Shown one piece after another: positions 1 through 9,265 of a DNA stretch of 64,000 bases. A program made the translations under genes and the position numbers. Source of the stretch: Euhalothece natronophila Z-M001. Lineage in GTDB: Bacteria; Cyanobacteriota; Cyanobacteriia; Cyanobacteriales; Rubidibacteraceae. The stretch is taken from positions 2,232,001-2,296,000 of the forward strand of contig NZ_CP042326.1 of the NCBI RefSeq assembly GCF_007904085.1, written 5' to 3'. Positions within the stretch are counted from its first letter, which is position 1. The number at the start of each line of letters is the position of its first letter. The notes under the pieces were generated by a model, which searched no databases, was not told the DNA's origin, and saw only the letters and a list, made by a program, of their open reading frames with translations.

Positions 1-201
1 TGCCCGTTCTGCGGGTGCGGCTTTCTCGGTTCCGCGGCTACGTCCAGACCAGACCAAGCCAACAGAAGCGCCAAGCATGAAAATGCCGAGTCCAACACCA
101 GTGGGCGAAATCCACGCTGGCAACGACACTTCAAAATATTGGGTGGCACCGAATATCAGCGCCAACCCAATGCCGGCAACCCCAATTCCTCGATCAATCA
201 C
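1..201 (-). CDS. partial small membrane protein, runs off the left edge
   Basis: An open minus-strand frame enters from the left edge. It encodes two hydrophobic stretches (around GIGVAGIGLALIFGA and GVGLGIFMLGASVGLVW) followed by a charged tail. The frame is closed upstream by TGA at about 231-233 and contains no ATG there, so a GTG at 199-201 is the only reasonable start. Otherwise the gene has lost its true 5' end. Base composition is visibly more GC-rich than the neighbouring DNA. I do not recognise the family. Confidence is low because only 67 codons are visible. Confidence 0.4.
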   Translation of the reverse strand, partial: MIDRGIGVAGIGLALIFGATQYFEVSLPAWISPTGVGLGIFMLGASVGLVWSGRSRGTEKAAPAERA

Positions 202-390
202 GTATAAGATCCATTCGTTGTCCCATCACAACGACTGCGCAGCTATTTATTGTACCAACATTTTCTGGATAGTCAATTCCTGTAGGGCAAAAAACAGAAA
301 TTTTCCGTATATTTTTGGGTGACAGTTATAATTTCTCGTGATGCTATGCTCTATTCTCATATTATCCAGAAAGATTCTGAATATCGCCCG

Positions 391-459
391 ATGGACAAAC
401 CCCCTAAAAAACTCCTTGAACAAGTCCGTGATGTCATTCGTTTGAAGCATTACTCTTAA
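391..459 (+). pseudogene. N-terminal remnant of an integron/phage-type tyrosine integrase
   Basis: The 22 codons from ATG 391 read PPKKLLEQVRDVIRLKHYS, the characteristic N-terminal SAM-like segment of IntI/Xer-type integrases. The frame then hits TAA. Beyond it a degraded, frameshifted continuation (NKTEN in the +1 frame) can still be matched for a few codons. No catalytic Arg/His/Tyr region is present, so this is a dead stub. It sits at the boundary between the GC-rich left edge and the rest of the window, consistent with an old integration event. Confidence 0.6.
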
Positions 460-578
460 TAAAACAGAAAACTAGCTATTATCAATCATTTATCCGGGAT
501 TCATCAATTAATCGTTTTCATCGTTGTCATCGGTTGGTTTTTGTTGAGTCGTTTTTTAAAGTTTCAAGTTTCATCAGT

Positions 579-744
579 TCAACATTTGGTTAGACTATCC
601 TTTGAAGATAAATTGACAACTTCTCTCTTACTCTGTTGCTTTTGCAAGTCAGCAACGATGGCTTTTAACTCATGATTGATTGAATGACCGAGAGTATTCT
701 TCACGAATTTTATGAATTTCTTCTACAATTTCATCATGTAACAT
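579..744 (-). pseudogene. small conserved cyanobacterial protein, frameshifted by a 4-base duplication
   Basis: From ATG 744 the frame reads MLHDEIVEEIHKIREEYSRSFN and then stops. The matching continuation (NHELKAIVADLQKQQ, then a tail ending at TGA 579) is in another frame. At the break the DNA contains AATC twice in tandem (TTCAATCAATCATGAG). Removing one copy restores a continuous reading of 53 codons. The family is a short charged protein that I recall beside PIN/RelE-type toxin loci in cyanobacteria; its function is unknown to me. It follows the DUF433/DUF5615 pair on the same strand. Confidence 0.6.
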
Positions 745-803
745 AATTAGCCTCCAAGCAGTTCATTAGGTGTACTGTCTAATCCTTGGGCAAGCACTTA
801 ATC

Positions 804-1157
804 CTATCTTAGGGGGAGAAACCTGACTTGTCCTTCCCACTCTCCCTCAAAACTACACTCAGCAAGGAGGATAATTTCTTCAATGGCTAACCTGATCGGT
901 ACACGACGACTCACCTCAAATAATCCTGGCATTAATAATCCAGCTTCAACGCGATTATAAGCAAAAGTAATCATTGTCGCAACATCATTGGTGAGAACAA
1001 CTCGCCCTTATTCAGCAGCCCATGCCAATACTGTTGGATCATCTACTCCCGATAATCCCACATCTTGAACCCGTACCAAATCAATTTCTGGGTTTTGACG
1101 CAGAATTCCCCGCACGATCTGGTTATTTAAATTCTCATCTGCCAAGAAGCGAATCAT
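804..1157 (-). pseudogene. DUF5615 PIN-like toxin with in-frame stop
   Basis: Starts ATG 1157 with MIRFLADENLNNQIVRGIL, the DUF5615 (PIN-like, VapC-related) N-terminus with the acidic LADEN motif. The frame stays open to TAG 804-806 (118 codons) except for a TAA at 1008-1010. There the family has a Gln before GRVVLTNDV, so one C-to-T change explains the stop. The downstream half retains the second acidic motif TNDV. It lies 6 bases after the DUF433 gene, the usual antitoxin-toxin order. Without readthrough the product would be a 49-residue fragment lacking the second catalytic Asp. Confidence 0.75.
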
Positions 1158-1163
1158 CTAAAA

Positions 1164-1502
1164 CTACTGAGATTGATTACGCCTTGCCAGTAAGCGATCG
1201 CGCACTCCAATGGGATTAAACCGTTTTTCCGCTTCCTGCTGACTCTGAGTCGCCTCACGTTGACGTTGGGCAAGATAGGTATTGACTTCTTCCGTATGTC
1301 TCAGATAGTAGCCGATGACCAAGTAGATGTCTGAGAGTTGTAGAGAGGGATATTGTTGTGCTATTTCTTCTGCGGTGCATCCTTCTAGAAAAGCCGTGAT
1401 AACCGTATCTAAAGTGATACGAGTTTTAGCAACCCGCACGACTCCATGACTATCTTGCTCGATCGGTGTCAGTTCTGCTGTAATCGTCAGAGTCATCTGC
1501 AA
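1164..1502 (-). CDS. DUF433 domain antitoxin-like protein
   Basis: A 112-residue protein with the DUF433 signature: an N-terminal beta segment ending VRVAKTRITLDTVITAFLEG, then the helix-turn-helix stretch TAEEIAQQYPSLQLSDIYLVIGYYLRH. DUF433 proteins are small winged-helix antitoxins that pair with DUF5615 PIN-like toxins, exactly the partner found 6 bases downstream. The C-terminal third is charged and Gln-rich (EATQSQQEAEKRF) and longer than in most family members. An alternative start is the Met at codon 3 (1496). If the toxin is really dead, this gene is an orphan antitoxin. Confidence 0.8.
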   Translation of the reverse strand: MQMTLTITAELTPIEQDSHGVVRVAKTRITLDTVITAFLEGCTAEEIAQQYPSLQLSDIYLVIGYYLRHTEEVNTYLAQRQREATQSQQEAEKRFNPIGVRDRLLARRNQSQ

Positions 1503-1598
1503 TTAATTCCCAAAGTTTTTTTTCATATCTTAGCAAAGAACTTTCCAGATCGCGGTTCTCGCTAAAATACCAAAAAGGACGAATGTAGAGGAAAAGCA

Positions 1599-4500
1599 AT
1601 GGCGCAACAGTGGCAATTTTGGATCGATCGCGGCGGCACATTTACTGATATCGTCGCCAAACGGGATGACAGTCAAATTTTTACCCATAAACTCCTCTCC
1701 GAAAACCCTGATCATTACCAAGATGCAGCCATTCAAGGCATCCGAGACATCCTTAACTTAAACCCTGATCAACCCATTCCCACTCATCAGATTCAAGCCA
1801 TTAAAATGGGAACCACCGTCGCTACAAATGCCCTTTTAGAACACAAAGGAGAACGAGTTGTCCTTCTCATTACCAAAGGCTTTCGCGACGCACTCCGCAT
1901 TGGCTACCAAAATCGTCCTGACATCTTTGCCCGTGAAATAATCCTCCCAGAAATGATCTATGAACAGGTCATTGAAGTTGAAGAAAGAATTAATGCGAAT
2001 GGCGAAATTGTCACCCCTCTTAATGTTGAACAAATCAAACAAGACCTAAAAACTGCTTATGATCAAGGAATTAGAAGTTGTGCCATTGTATTAATGCACG
2101 GCTATCGTTATTCATGCCACGAAAAGCAAATTGCCGACATAGCAAGACAGCTTCACTTCAGTCAAATCTCCGTTTCCCATGAAGTTGCCCCCCTAATGAA
2201 ACTGGTTAGCCGTGGAGATACCACCGTCGTTGATGCTTATCTCTCCCCTATTTTGCATCGTTATGTCGAACAAGTTGCCCAACAATTAAACCTAACAGAA
2301 AATAGTCCTACCCAACTCCTGTTTATGCAGTCTAACGGGGGATTAGTCGATGCTAACCACTTTCAAGGCAAAGATAGTATTTTATCAGGGCCAGCAGGAG
2401 GCATTGTTGGTGCAGTCAAAACCAGTCAAATTGCAGGATATGACAAAATTATCAGCTTTGACATGGGAGGAACTTCCACCGATGTCGCCCATTATGCGGG
2501 AGAATATGAACGCAACCTGGAAACAGAAATTGCAGGAGTACGCCTGAAAACGCCCATGATGGCAATTCATACTGTTGCGGCTGGAGGCGGATCAATTGTT
2601 GAATTTGATGGGGAACGATACCGCGTGGGACCCGACTCAGCAGGTGCGTATCCCGGACCCACTGCTTATGGTAATGGAGGGCCTCTAACGGTTACTGATT
2701 GTAATGTCAAAGTGGGGAAACTACAACCGCAATTCTTCCCCCATGTCTTCGGGAAAAATCAGGATGAACCCCTGAATGTGGAAGCAGTAGAAACTAAATT
2801 TCAGGAATTAACTGCAAAAATTGGAGATAATCGTCCTCCAGAAGCGGTTGCCTCGGGTTTCCTAGCCATTGCAGTGGAAAAGATGGCAAATGCCATTAAA
2901 AAAATCTCCCTAGAAAAAGGCTATGATGTTTCCCAATACACCCTTTGCTGTTTTGGCGGTGCAGGAGGACAACACGCTTGTTTACTAGCAGATGCCTTGG
3001 GGATGAAACGAGTCTTAATTCATCCTTATGCAGGAGTTCTATCAGCTTATGGCATTGGGTTAGCAGATATTCGCATCTTACGAGAACAAACTGTCGAAGC
3101 CAGACTCAATTCTAATCTTGATTTAGAGTCTATTTTCTTTCCTTTAATTGCAGAAGCGCAAAAAGAGTTATCCCAACAAGCCAATTCTTCTTCACCAGAA
3201 AGAACAACCATACAGCAAAAAGTTCATCTCAAATATGAAGGGACAGACTCACCTTTGCTAGTTAATTATGGCAGTAACGAAGCAATGGAACAAGAATTTC
3301 AAACCCTTCATCAACAGCGTTACGGGTTTGTGATGGAAGGGAAACCCTTAGTAGTAGATGCCATTTCTGTAGAATTGATTTATCAAACAGAAACTCTCGC
3401 TGAAAAAACCATTTCCCGTCAACAAGAAACTCCACCACAACCAATCACGACTGTGTCCGTTTATCTTGGTAATCAATGGCGTGATACTCCTGTCTATCAA
3501 AGAGAAGACTTACAACCACAAGATATTATTTCTAGTCCTGCAATTATCATTGAATCTACAGGAACCAATATTATTGAACTAGGTTGGGAAGCAACCATCA
3601 ATGATGAGGGTCATCTAATATTATCTAAACAAGTGGAAGCTGATGGTGTTCAGTTACAACCCACTACGACAGAAAAACCAGACCCTGTTTTACTCGAAAT
3701 TTTTAATAACTTGTTCCGTTCCATTGCTGAACAGATGGGAACAACCTTGCAGAATACTAGCTATTCCGTGAATATCAAAGAACGTTTAGACTTCTCTTGT
3801 GCTATTTTCGACCAAAATGGGGATTTAGTGGCAAATGCACCTCATATTCCTGTTCATTTAGGATCCATGAGTGCTAGTGTAGAGAGTTTAATAACAGCAC
3901 AACAGGGAAATTTAAAGCCTGGAGATGTGTATGTGTTGAATAACCCCTATAACGGCGGAACTCATCTTCCCGATGTTACGGTTATTACGCCTGTTTTCCT
4001 CAATGATGAAATGTCTCCGCAGTTTTATGTGGCATCGAGAGGACATCATGCTGATATCGGTGGTATTACTCCTGGTTCGATGCCGCCTCATAGTACCCAC
4101 ATTGAAGAGGAAGGCGTGTTACTGGATAACTTTTTATTAGTGGAAAATGGACAATTTCGAGAGAAAGCATTATTAGACCAATTAACCAGCACTCATTATC
4201 CTGTACGCAACCCGAAACAGAATATAGCTGACTTACAAGCCCAAATTGCCGCGAATGAGAAAGGAGTTCAAGAGTTACTGAAGATGGTGGAACAGTTTGA
4301 CTTAAAAACTGTACAAGCCTATATGCAGTATATTCAAAATAATGCAGAAACGGCAGTCAAACAAGTGATTGCAAGTTTACAGGAGGGGAGTTATCGCACG
4401 CCTTTAGATACAGGAGGAGACATTCAAGTACAGATTAGTATTAATCAAACTCTGAACCGCGCTACAGTTGATTTTACAGGAACCTCTCCTCAACAAGAAA

Positions 4501-5204
4501 GTAATTTCAATGCCCCATCTGCGATTTGTAAAGCTGCAGTTCTCTATGTGTTTCGGACGCTAGTAGATGACAATATCCCTCTTAATGCTGGCTGTTTGAA
4601 GCCCTTAGATATTATTATTCCGCAAGGTTGTTTATTGAACCCCACTCCTCCTGCTGCGGTGGTTGCTGGTAATGTGGAAACATCACAGTTAATTGTGGAT
4701 ACCCTTTACGGGGCATTAGAAGTAATGGCAGCCTCACAAGGAACCATGAATAACTTTACTTTTGGGAATGATCGCTATCAGTATTATGAAACAATTTGCG
4801 GTGGTGTTGGGGCTGGTAATGGATTTAAGGGCGCTGATGCGGTGCATACTCACATGACGAACTCCCGTTTAACTGACCCAGAAGTGTTAGAATGGCGATT
4901 TCCCGTATTAGTTGAAGAGTTTAGCATTCGCGAGAATAGTGGCGGAAAGGGTCGTTATTCTGGGGGAAATGGGGTGATTCGTCGCATTAAATTCCTAGAA
5001 GCAATGACAGCAGGAATTTTATCTAGTCGTCGTAAGTTTGCGCCGTTTGCGTTAGCAGGTGGTGAGTCAGGGAAAATGGGACGGAATGCAGTAGAAAGAA
5101 ATGATGGAACGGTTGAGGAGTTAGATAGTACCGCGACGGTGGAAATGGATACAGGAGATGTGTTTATTATTGAAACTCCTGGCGGTGGGGGTTATAGCAT
5201 ATAG
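1599..5204 (+). CDS. 5-oxoprolinase / hydantoinase (HyuA-HyuB fusion)
   Basis: This 1201-residue protein joins the two hydantoinase subunits in one chain, as in eukaryotic OPLAH. Residues about 1-680 are the HyuA half with the ASKHA-type nucleotide motifs DRGGTFTDIV near the N-terminus and SFDMGGTSTDVAH near residue 290. Residues about 690-1195 are the HyuB half (NSVNIKERLDFSCAIFD, GSMPPHSTHIEEEG). The family hydrolyses 5-oxoproline to glutamate using ATP in the gamma-glutamyl cycle. A GAGG ribosome-binding site precedes ATG 1599. The C-terminal glycine stretch is the normal family end. Substrate is assigned by family only; a hydantoin substrate is possible. Confidence 0.9.
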   Translation: MAQQWQFWIDRGGTFTDIVAKRDDSQIFTHKLLSENPDHYQDAAIQGIRDILNLNPDQPIPTHQIQAIKMGTTVATNALLEHKGERVVLLITKGFRDALRIGYQNRPDIFAREIILPEMIYEQVIEVEERINANGEIVTPLNVEQIKQDLKTAYDQGIRSCAIVLMHGYRYSCHEKQIADIARQLHFSQISVSHEVAPLMKLVSRGDTTVVDAYLSPILHRYVEQVAQQLNLTENSPTQLLFMQSNGGLVDANHFQGKDSILSGPAGGIVGAVKTSQIAGYDKIISFDMGGTSTDVAHYAGEYERNLETEIAGVRLKTPMMAIHTVAAGGGSIVEFDGERYRVGPDSAGAYPGPTAYGNGGPLTVTDCNVKVGKLQPQFFPHVFGKNQDEPLNVEAVETKFQELTAKIGDNRPPEAVASGFLAIAVEKMANAIKKISLEKGYDVSQYTLCCFGGAGGQHACLLADALGMKRVLIHPYAGVLSAYGIGLADIRILREQTVEARLNSNLDLESIFFPLIAEAQKELSQQANSSSPERTTIQQKVHLKYEGTDSPLLVNYGSNEAMEQEFQTLHQQRYGFVMEGKPLVVDAISVELIYQTETLAEKTISRQQETPPQPITTVSVYLGNQWRDTPVYQREDLQPQDIISSPAIIIESTGTNIIELGWEATINDEGHLILSKQVEADGVQLQPTTTEKPDPVLLEIFNNLFRSIAEQMGTTLQNTSYSVNIKERLDFSCAIFDQNGDLVANAPHIPVHLGSMSASVESLITAQQGNLKPGDVYVLNNPYNGGTHLPDVTVITPVFLNDEMSPQFYVASRGHHADIGGITPGSMPPHSTHIEEEGVLLDNFLLVENGQFREKALLDQLTSTHYPVRNPKQNIADLQAQIAANEKGVQELLKMVEQFDLKTVQAYMQYIQNNAETAVKQVIASLQEGSYRTPLDTGGDIQVQISINQTLNRATVDFTGTSPQQESNFNAPSAICKAAVLYVFRTLVDDNIPLNAGCLKPLDIIIPQGCLLNPTPPAAVVAGNVETSQLIVDTLYGALEVMAASQGTMNNFTFGNDRYQYYETICGGVGAGNGFKGADAVHTHMTNSRLTDPEVLEWRFPVLVEEFSIRENSGGKGRYSGGNGVIRRIKFLEAMTAGILSSRRKFAPFALAGGESGKMGRNAVERNDGTVEELDSTATVEMDTGDVFIIETPGGGGYSI

Positions 5205-5396
5205 GTTTTTATTATGCTGAGTATGCAAAGATTATCATTTGCACTTACTTAGTCTCGGCTAGCGAGAGTTTAGGAGTTACTTTTCTAAAATCGCTAAGTC
5301 GTTTCCAATCCTCTCAAGTTAGGGAATTAAGGTCGAAAGTGGAAAAAGTGCTGAAACCCCCGTTTTCATGAGGTTAAAGGTTAGATCCCACATTCC
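5205..5396. other. intergenic, nothing recognised
   Basis: AT-rich spacer between the oxoprolinase stop and the truncated IS1634-type element. I see no open frame, tRNA or convincing terminator. A short GAAACCCCCGTTTTCATGAGG stretch might belong to an older insertion but has no second copy in this window. Confidence 0.3.
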
Positions 5397-5957
5397 GCAC
5401 CCTCAACTGTCACCTTGTCCGTTTGGCGACCGTATCAAGGGGAATTGATTGATTTTAGCATCAAACTTAGGGGGAGAATCAGGCTGAATTTTTCTTGTTC
5501 TCATTAACCAAGAATAATTGAGAACTCCTAAGCCTGAAATTACAGTAGCTCTTAACTGACTTAAGCTTTGATTTTCACTCCTTCGGGGAAACTTCCCTTA
5601 CACTAATCAATAATATTGTTGGCAAGGTTTGGGAAACAATTGTCGTAAATTGAATCTCTCTTCGGTGAGATTAGAAACTTCGTTTTCTCCTCTAAATTTC
5701 AACAAGTGAACCGCTTGAAATTGTTGAAAAATCCAACGTAAAGTAGGAGAATTGGTTTCTTTCCCTAATTGATTTTTAACCATTTCCCCTCGTCTAACTA
5801 AAGCCGAGCGCAGTTCTCTTTGTCCCAAATTATAAATGAGCAGACACAAGCCCAGAATTAAGACCATCGCCTGAATTCATTCAGGAGATTTAATGAAAAT
5901 GCTGTCTGCTAAAAACATGGGGTCTTTTAAGAACCTAAATCCCCTTTCCGTTGACTG
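5397..5957 (-). mobile_element. truncated IS1634-type element (3' end of transposase)
   Basis: Begins with the terminal repeat CCCACATTCCGCACC and runs nearly identically to the intact copy at 31236-33294, including the 3' end of the transposase (stop near 5607, residues matching the last ~110 of the 544-residue enzyme). The identity ends abruptly at about 5957, where an IS4-type element begins. An in-frame TGA near 5877 also breaks the remaining transposase frame. The element is a dead remnant whose 5' three-quarters have been lost. Confidence 0.85.
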
Positions 5958-7125
5958 CTAAGTACAGGACAAAAATTGTAAACACTCAAGAAACTGACGA
6001 TGTTTGATATCTAAATCATTAACAACCGAACGGAGATAATCAAGACCATAGCGAAAAAGACTTTTTTCTCTTCGTCCATGTTTTTTAACTTTAAGAGGAG
6101 TATGAGAATGTAACCACTCTCCCACTTTAATTGCCCAGCACATAGCCAAAGCCATGAGAGCTAACAGCTTACTTAATCGCTCTGAGTCAGTAAAATGAGT
6201 AGATTCGAGGCAAAACCCTCGGGTCTTAAACATGCCAAAGAGAGTTTCGATTCCCCAACGGTTAGCATAATCGGAAATAGCAGCCTCAGCAGAATCAGGG
6301 GAAATCAGAATCAATAGTTCTCCATCTTCAAGCCTTAACGCCGACACATAAACCAATCTTCCCCACACCCAACGCCGAGAGTTCAGGATTTCCTTTTGGC
6401 CAGGTCGAAGATGAGCGAAAACCGTCTTAGCCGAGAGTTGTTTTCCACCATCCCCAATTAAATCGGTTTCCCTGATGCGAAGACGAAAAGGAATCATCGG
6501 AGTGAGGAGAAGGTAAGTCAGCCACGGTTTCCCAATAAACTCTCTGTCTCCACAAAGATAAGCTATTTCCACCTCTGGAAATTCTCTCTCAAAGCGATTG
6601 AGTAAATTCATCCGTTCATCGGTCTTGGAGTTTCCTTTTTTGTCGAGAAAGGTCCACATCAGAGGATAACCCACTCCTTGATGAACCACTGTTAACATCA
6701 AGATATTAAAGTGAACTTGCCCAAATGACCAGTTAGTACGGTCTAGACTTAGAACCTACGGTTGCGGGAATTCCATTAAGGTGACGATGGCTTTAGCAAG
6801 CAGACAATAGTCTAATTTATAGTTTTTGAAAAATCTCTGCAGGCGTTTGTAGTTGGAACTGGGCTGGGCGGTATGACGAAATCCAGTTGCTAGTTCGGCT
6901 AAGTTATAGTGATTCCAAATAAAAAACAGCAACCTAAAAGTAGTGGGAGCATCTTGCTCCCTAGTAGCAGCCAAGATGGCTGCACTACGGAACTGAATTG
7001 GAACGACTATAATCGTTTTCACTCTTAACAAGGAAATCAGGAATAAAGCTAAGAAGTTAAGTCTGGCTCGGCGCGCAGCCTAATAAGGGTTTTAATGTCT
7101 GACGAAGTAAGTTAACCTGTTTCAT
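5958..7125 (-). pseudogene. IS4-family transposase, three lesions
   Basis: The gene starts at ATG 7125 (MKQVNLLRQTLKPLLG). It then suffers a frameshift after GC-rich sequence near 7075, an insertion of the MITE at 6905-7011 inside codons following LLRVKT, and an in-frame TAG at 6753-6755. At the TAG the flanking frame reads EFPQP-stop-VLSLDRTNWSFG, so a Trp codon became amber. The rest is a normal DDE transposase (LDRTNW, CGDREF, RWGIETLFGMFK) ending in SCT at the terminal repeat. The longest open piece is 247 residues (5958-6701). Confidence 0.85.
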
Positions 7126-7214
7126 AGGGGTTCTTGGTTAAGTGCTTTAATTTTCCATGAAACCCCTTTTCTGTCTCAGTTGACAACCCCTATTCTCATT
7201 TTTTGTCCTGTACT
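5961..7214 (-). mobile_element. IS4-family element, inactivated, carrying a MITE
   Basis: Bounded by inverted repeats AGTACAGGACAAAAA (left, from 5961) and its complement ending at 7214. Without the 107-bp MITE inserted at 6905-7011 the element would be about 1.15 kb. No direct repeat is visible outside the ends: the left flank is IS1634-type sequence and the right flank is tnpB. The present junctions therefore probably reflect a deletion or recombination after insertion rather than simple transposition. Confidence 0.75.
6905..7011. repeat. MITE, copy A (107 bp)
   Basis: One of three near-identical copies in the window (others at 55563 and 58836). The ends are TATAGTGATTCCAAAT and the inverse of TATAGTCGTTCCAATTC, giving imperfect terminal inverted repeats that start with TATA, as expected for a TA-targeting IS630/Tc1-type MITE. 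Two internal hairpins are visible: GGGAGCA/TGCTCCC and CAGCCA/TGGCTG. It lies inside the IS4-type transposase gene. Apparent peptides such as AAILAATREQDAPTT are products of the repeat, not a gene. Confidence 0.9.
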
Positions 7215-7524
7215 GAGCTTGAAAGCTACCTCTAATCTTTTCAAGTTTTGTTGTAAAACTGTAGAATGGATTTCACGATACCAAGGACGAGCTTTCTTAA
7301 GGGGACTTAACTCAGAGGATTGTTGTTCGTAAGCGTTTCGTTTCTTTCCGTTAGCTTTGTAGGGAGATCCTAAGTGGGAATTTTTAGAAACAGAACAAGT
7401 TAAAGGACAGCACTCACCTTGAGTCGTTGAATCACAATAGTTGCCTAGTTTAGGTGATCTAACTTGTTCGTAACTTTCAATTCTGTCTCTCAAACAAAAA
7501 TTGTAATGAGCGCGAAGCAGATTC
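7215..7524 (-). pseudogene. tnpB fragment, 3' exon (truncated)
   Basis: Joined to 9882-9949 across the intron, this reads NLLRAHYNFCLRDRIESYEQ, GNYCDSTTQGECCPLTCSVSK, ARPWYREIHSTVLQQNLKRL: the N-terminal third of an IS200/IS605-type TnpB (RNA-guided nuclease family). It ends at the IS4-type element, so the RuvC catalytic residues and zinc finger are missing. The gene is dead twice over, by intron insertion and by truncation. Confidence 0.8.
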
Positions 7525-7565
7525 AGCGGGTAAGGTTCGAGAGTCGCCTCTCTCCCCTCCCCTAA

Positions 7566-7599
7566 GAACCGCACGTGACAGTTTCCCATCATACGGCTC
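7566..7599 (-). ncRNA. group II intron domain V
   Basis: A 34-nt hairpin, GAGCCGTATGATGG then GAAA loop-side bases then CACGTGCGGTTC, with the catalytic-triad-type helix expected of domain V. It is identical to the domain V at 34137-34170 and closely related to the older remnant at 15558-15591. Confidence 0.9.
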
Positions 7600-9265
7600 A
7601 AGCCTTACTTCCAGCCTTCGTCTTGGATTTTGTGTTGTGTACCTGCTTATGGCACGCTTTGTGCAAGTGGACTAAATTCTCAGGGTCGTCTGAGCCACCT
7701 TCTTTCACAGATACTATGTGGTGGGTTTCGATTTCTTCTCCGTTATAGAGGCTATCACCACAGACAGGACACTTATGCTCTTGCATCCTGGCTACTTGCT
7801 CATACTTAGAGCCTTTCGCCCATTTTGTTTTTCCTATCTTGAGGCTTCGTTTGTGCCAATAGTCTCGAAGTGAAGGGTCATCAGGGCTTGCTGTCCCTTT
7901 GACTTTTACGTGCCTTACTATGGGTGTACTACTGATGTCATAGAGAATAGAGAGTTTTTCCTTACCTCCACGACCAGTCCCTTTACACATGAAAGTCCAA
8001 TGATTCCTTTTGTATGACCCGAAATATTTATCTTTTACCCACTTTTTAGATTTACTTGGGTGTCGCCGACAACACCATTTCCAGAGGTACTGCCATACTC
8101 GATGTGAGATATAGCTAAAGGTTCCTTTGCTCACTACTCCTCTGTAGTAATTAGCAAAACCTCGAAGAAGTGGATTTAGGACTTTAATGACTTCTTCCTG
8201 AGTACAGGCTTTCATCTTGTTTAAGGTTTCCCCAATCTTTCTACAGAAGGCAAGAACCTTCTTTTTCTGGGGCTTAATCAGTAATTTGCCACCGTAGTGA
8301 CGTAAGTTGAACCCAAGAAAGTCAAAACCTTCTTCCATTGAGACGATTCTCGTCTTCTCCGCACTGATTTCCAGACCTCGTTCTAACATCCATTGCTTTA
8401 TCTGGTCTAATATATGTTCTAGGCTTTCCTTATCCTTAGAGGTGACCACGAAATCATCCGCATAACGAATAACTCCGAGCTTAGGATTGATTGACTTGAT
8501 GAAGTCCTCAAGCCCGTGTAACCCAATGTTAGCTAACAGAGGGCTAATTACCCCACCTTGTGGAGTACCCGTCTCGGTAGGATTTAGTATACCCTTATCG
8601 AGATAACCAGCTTTTAACCATCCTTCAATTAAATCTCCACGTGGTACAGACTCAATTGCTGTCAGGATGGATTCATGGGCAATGTTGTCGAAAAAGCCCT
8701 TAATATCAGCGTCTAGAACCCAGAGGTGTCCACCTGCTCTTGATGTTCCTAATGTTTTGAAACACATATCAATCGCATCGTGACAACTACGACCGCATCT
8801 GAACCCGTAAGAATTAGCCTCAAACACGGCTTCCCATTCGGGTTCTAGTATATTCTTAACCATTGCTTGTGCGACTCTATCCCGCACGGTAGGGATTCCG
8901 AGGGGACGTTTCTTCCCGTTTGATTTGGGTATGTAAACTCGCCGTGTTGGGTCAGCTTTGGGCATCTCCCAACTGTTCACAAGTTTCACTCGCTCGTCTG
9001 GGGTGTTTAGTACCTCTTTATCTACTCCTGCGGTTCGCTTTCCTTGATTCACTTGAGTGATTTGTCGCACTGATAAAAGCAGATTGGCTCGGCTTCGTAA
9101 CAACAGCTTCTGAAGTCGGCGTAACTTCTTCCACTGACCAAGGCTTCTAGCACGAAAGATTCGCATACGTAAGTTTCTGACAGACTTCTTGACCTTAAGC
9201 CAGTTAATTTGACCCCAGTCTGAAATCTCTCCCCTTAGTCCATTTGTCAACGTTATAGATGACAT
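7598..9265 (-). CDS. ltrA: group II intron reverse transcriptase/maturase with HNH endonuclease
   Basis: A 555-residue multifunctional intron protein. An N-terminal RT0-type region (about 1-90) precedes the reverse transcriptase motifs PKSNGKKRPLGIPTVRDR, DADIKGFFD, TPQGGVISPLLANI and the catalytic VIRYADDFVV. A maturase/thumb region follows (LRGFANYYRGVVSKGTFSYI). The C-terminal HNH endonuclease has CPVCGDSLYNGEEIETHHIV and HLHKACHKQVH. A strong AAGGAG ribosome-binding site sits 6-7 bases before ATG 9265. The stop codon overlaps the first two bases of domain V. No lesion is visible, so the intron may be mobile and may help splice the broken copy at 30.7-34.2 kb. Confidence 0.95.
   Translation of the reverse strand: MSSITLTNGLRGEISDWGQINWLKVKKSVRNLRMRIFRARSLGQWKKLRRLQKLLLRSRANLLLSVRQITQVNQGKRTAGVDKEVLNTPDERVKLVNSWEMPKADPTRRVYIPKSNGKKRPLGIPTVRDRVAQAMVKNILEPEWEAVFEANSYGFRCGRSCHDAIDMCFKTLGTSRAGGHLWVLDADIKGFFDNIAHESILTAIESVPRGDLIEGWLKAGYLDKGILNPTETGTPQGGVISPLLANIGLHGLEDFIKSINPKLGVIRYADDFVVTSKDKESLEHILDQIKQWMLERGLEISAEKTRIVSMEEGFDFLGFNLRHYGGKLLIKPQKKKVLAFCRKIGETLNKMKACTQEEVIKVLNPLLRGFANYYRGVVSKGTFSYISHRVWQYLWKWCCRRHPSKSKKWVKDKYFGSYKRNHWTFMCKGTGRGGKEKLSILYDISSTPIVRHVKVKGTASPDDPSLRDYWHKRSLKIGKTKWAKGSKYEQVARMQEHKCPVCGDSLYNGEEIETHHIVSVKEGGSDDPENLVHLHKACHKQVHNTKSKTKAGSKA

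Noticed and set aside
5300-5380. CRISPR repeat-like GTTTCCAATCC and GAAACCCCCG sequences
   Set aside because: Each occurs once and they are not regularly spaced.
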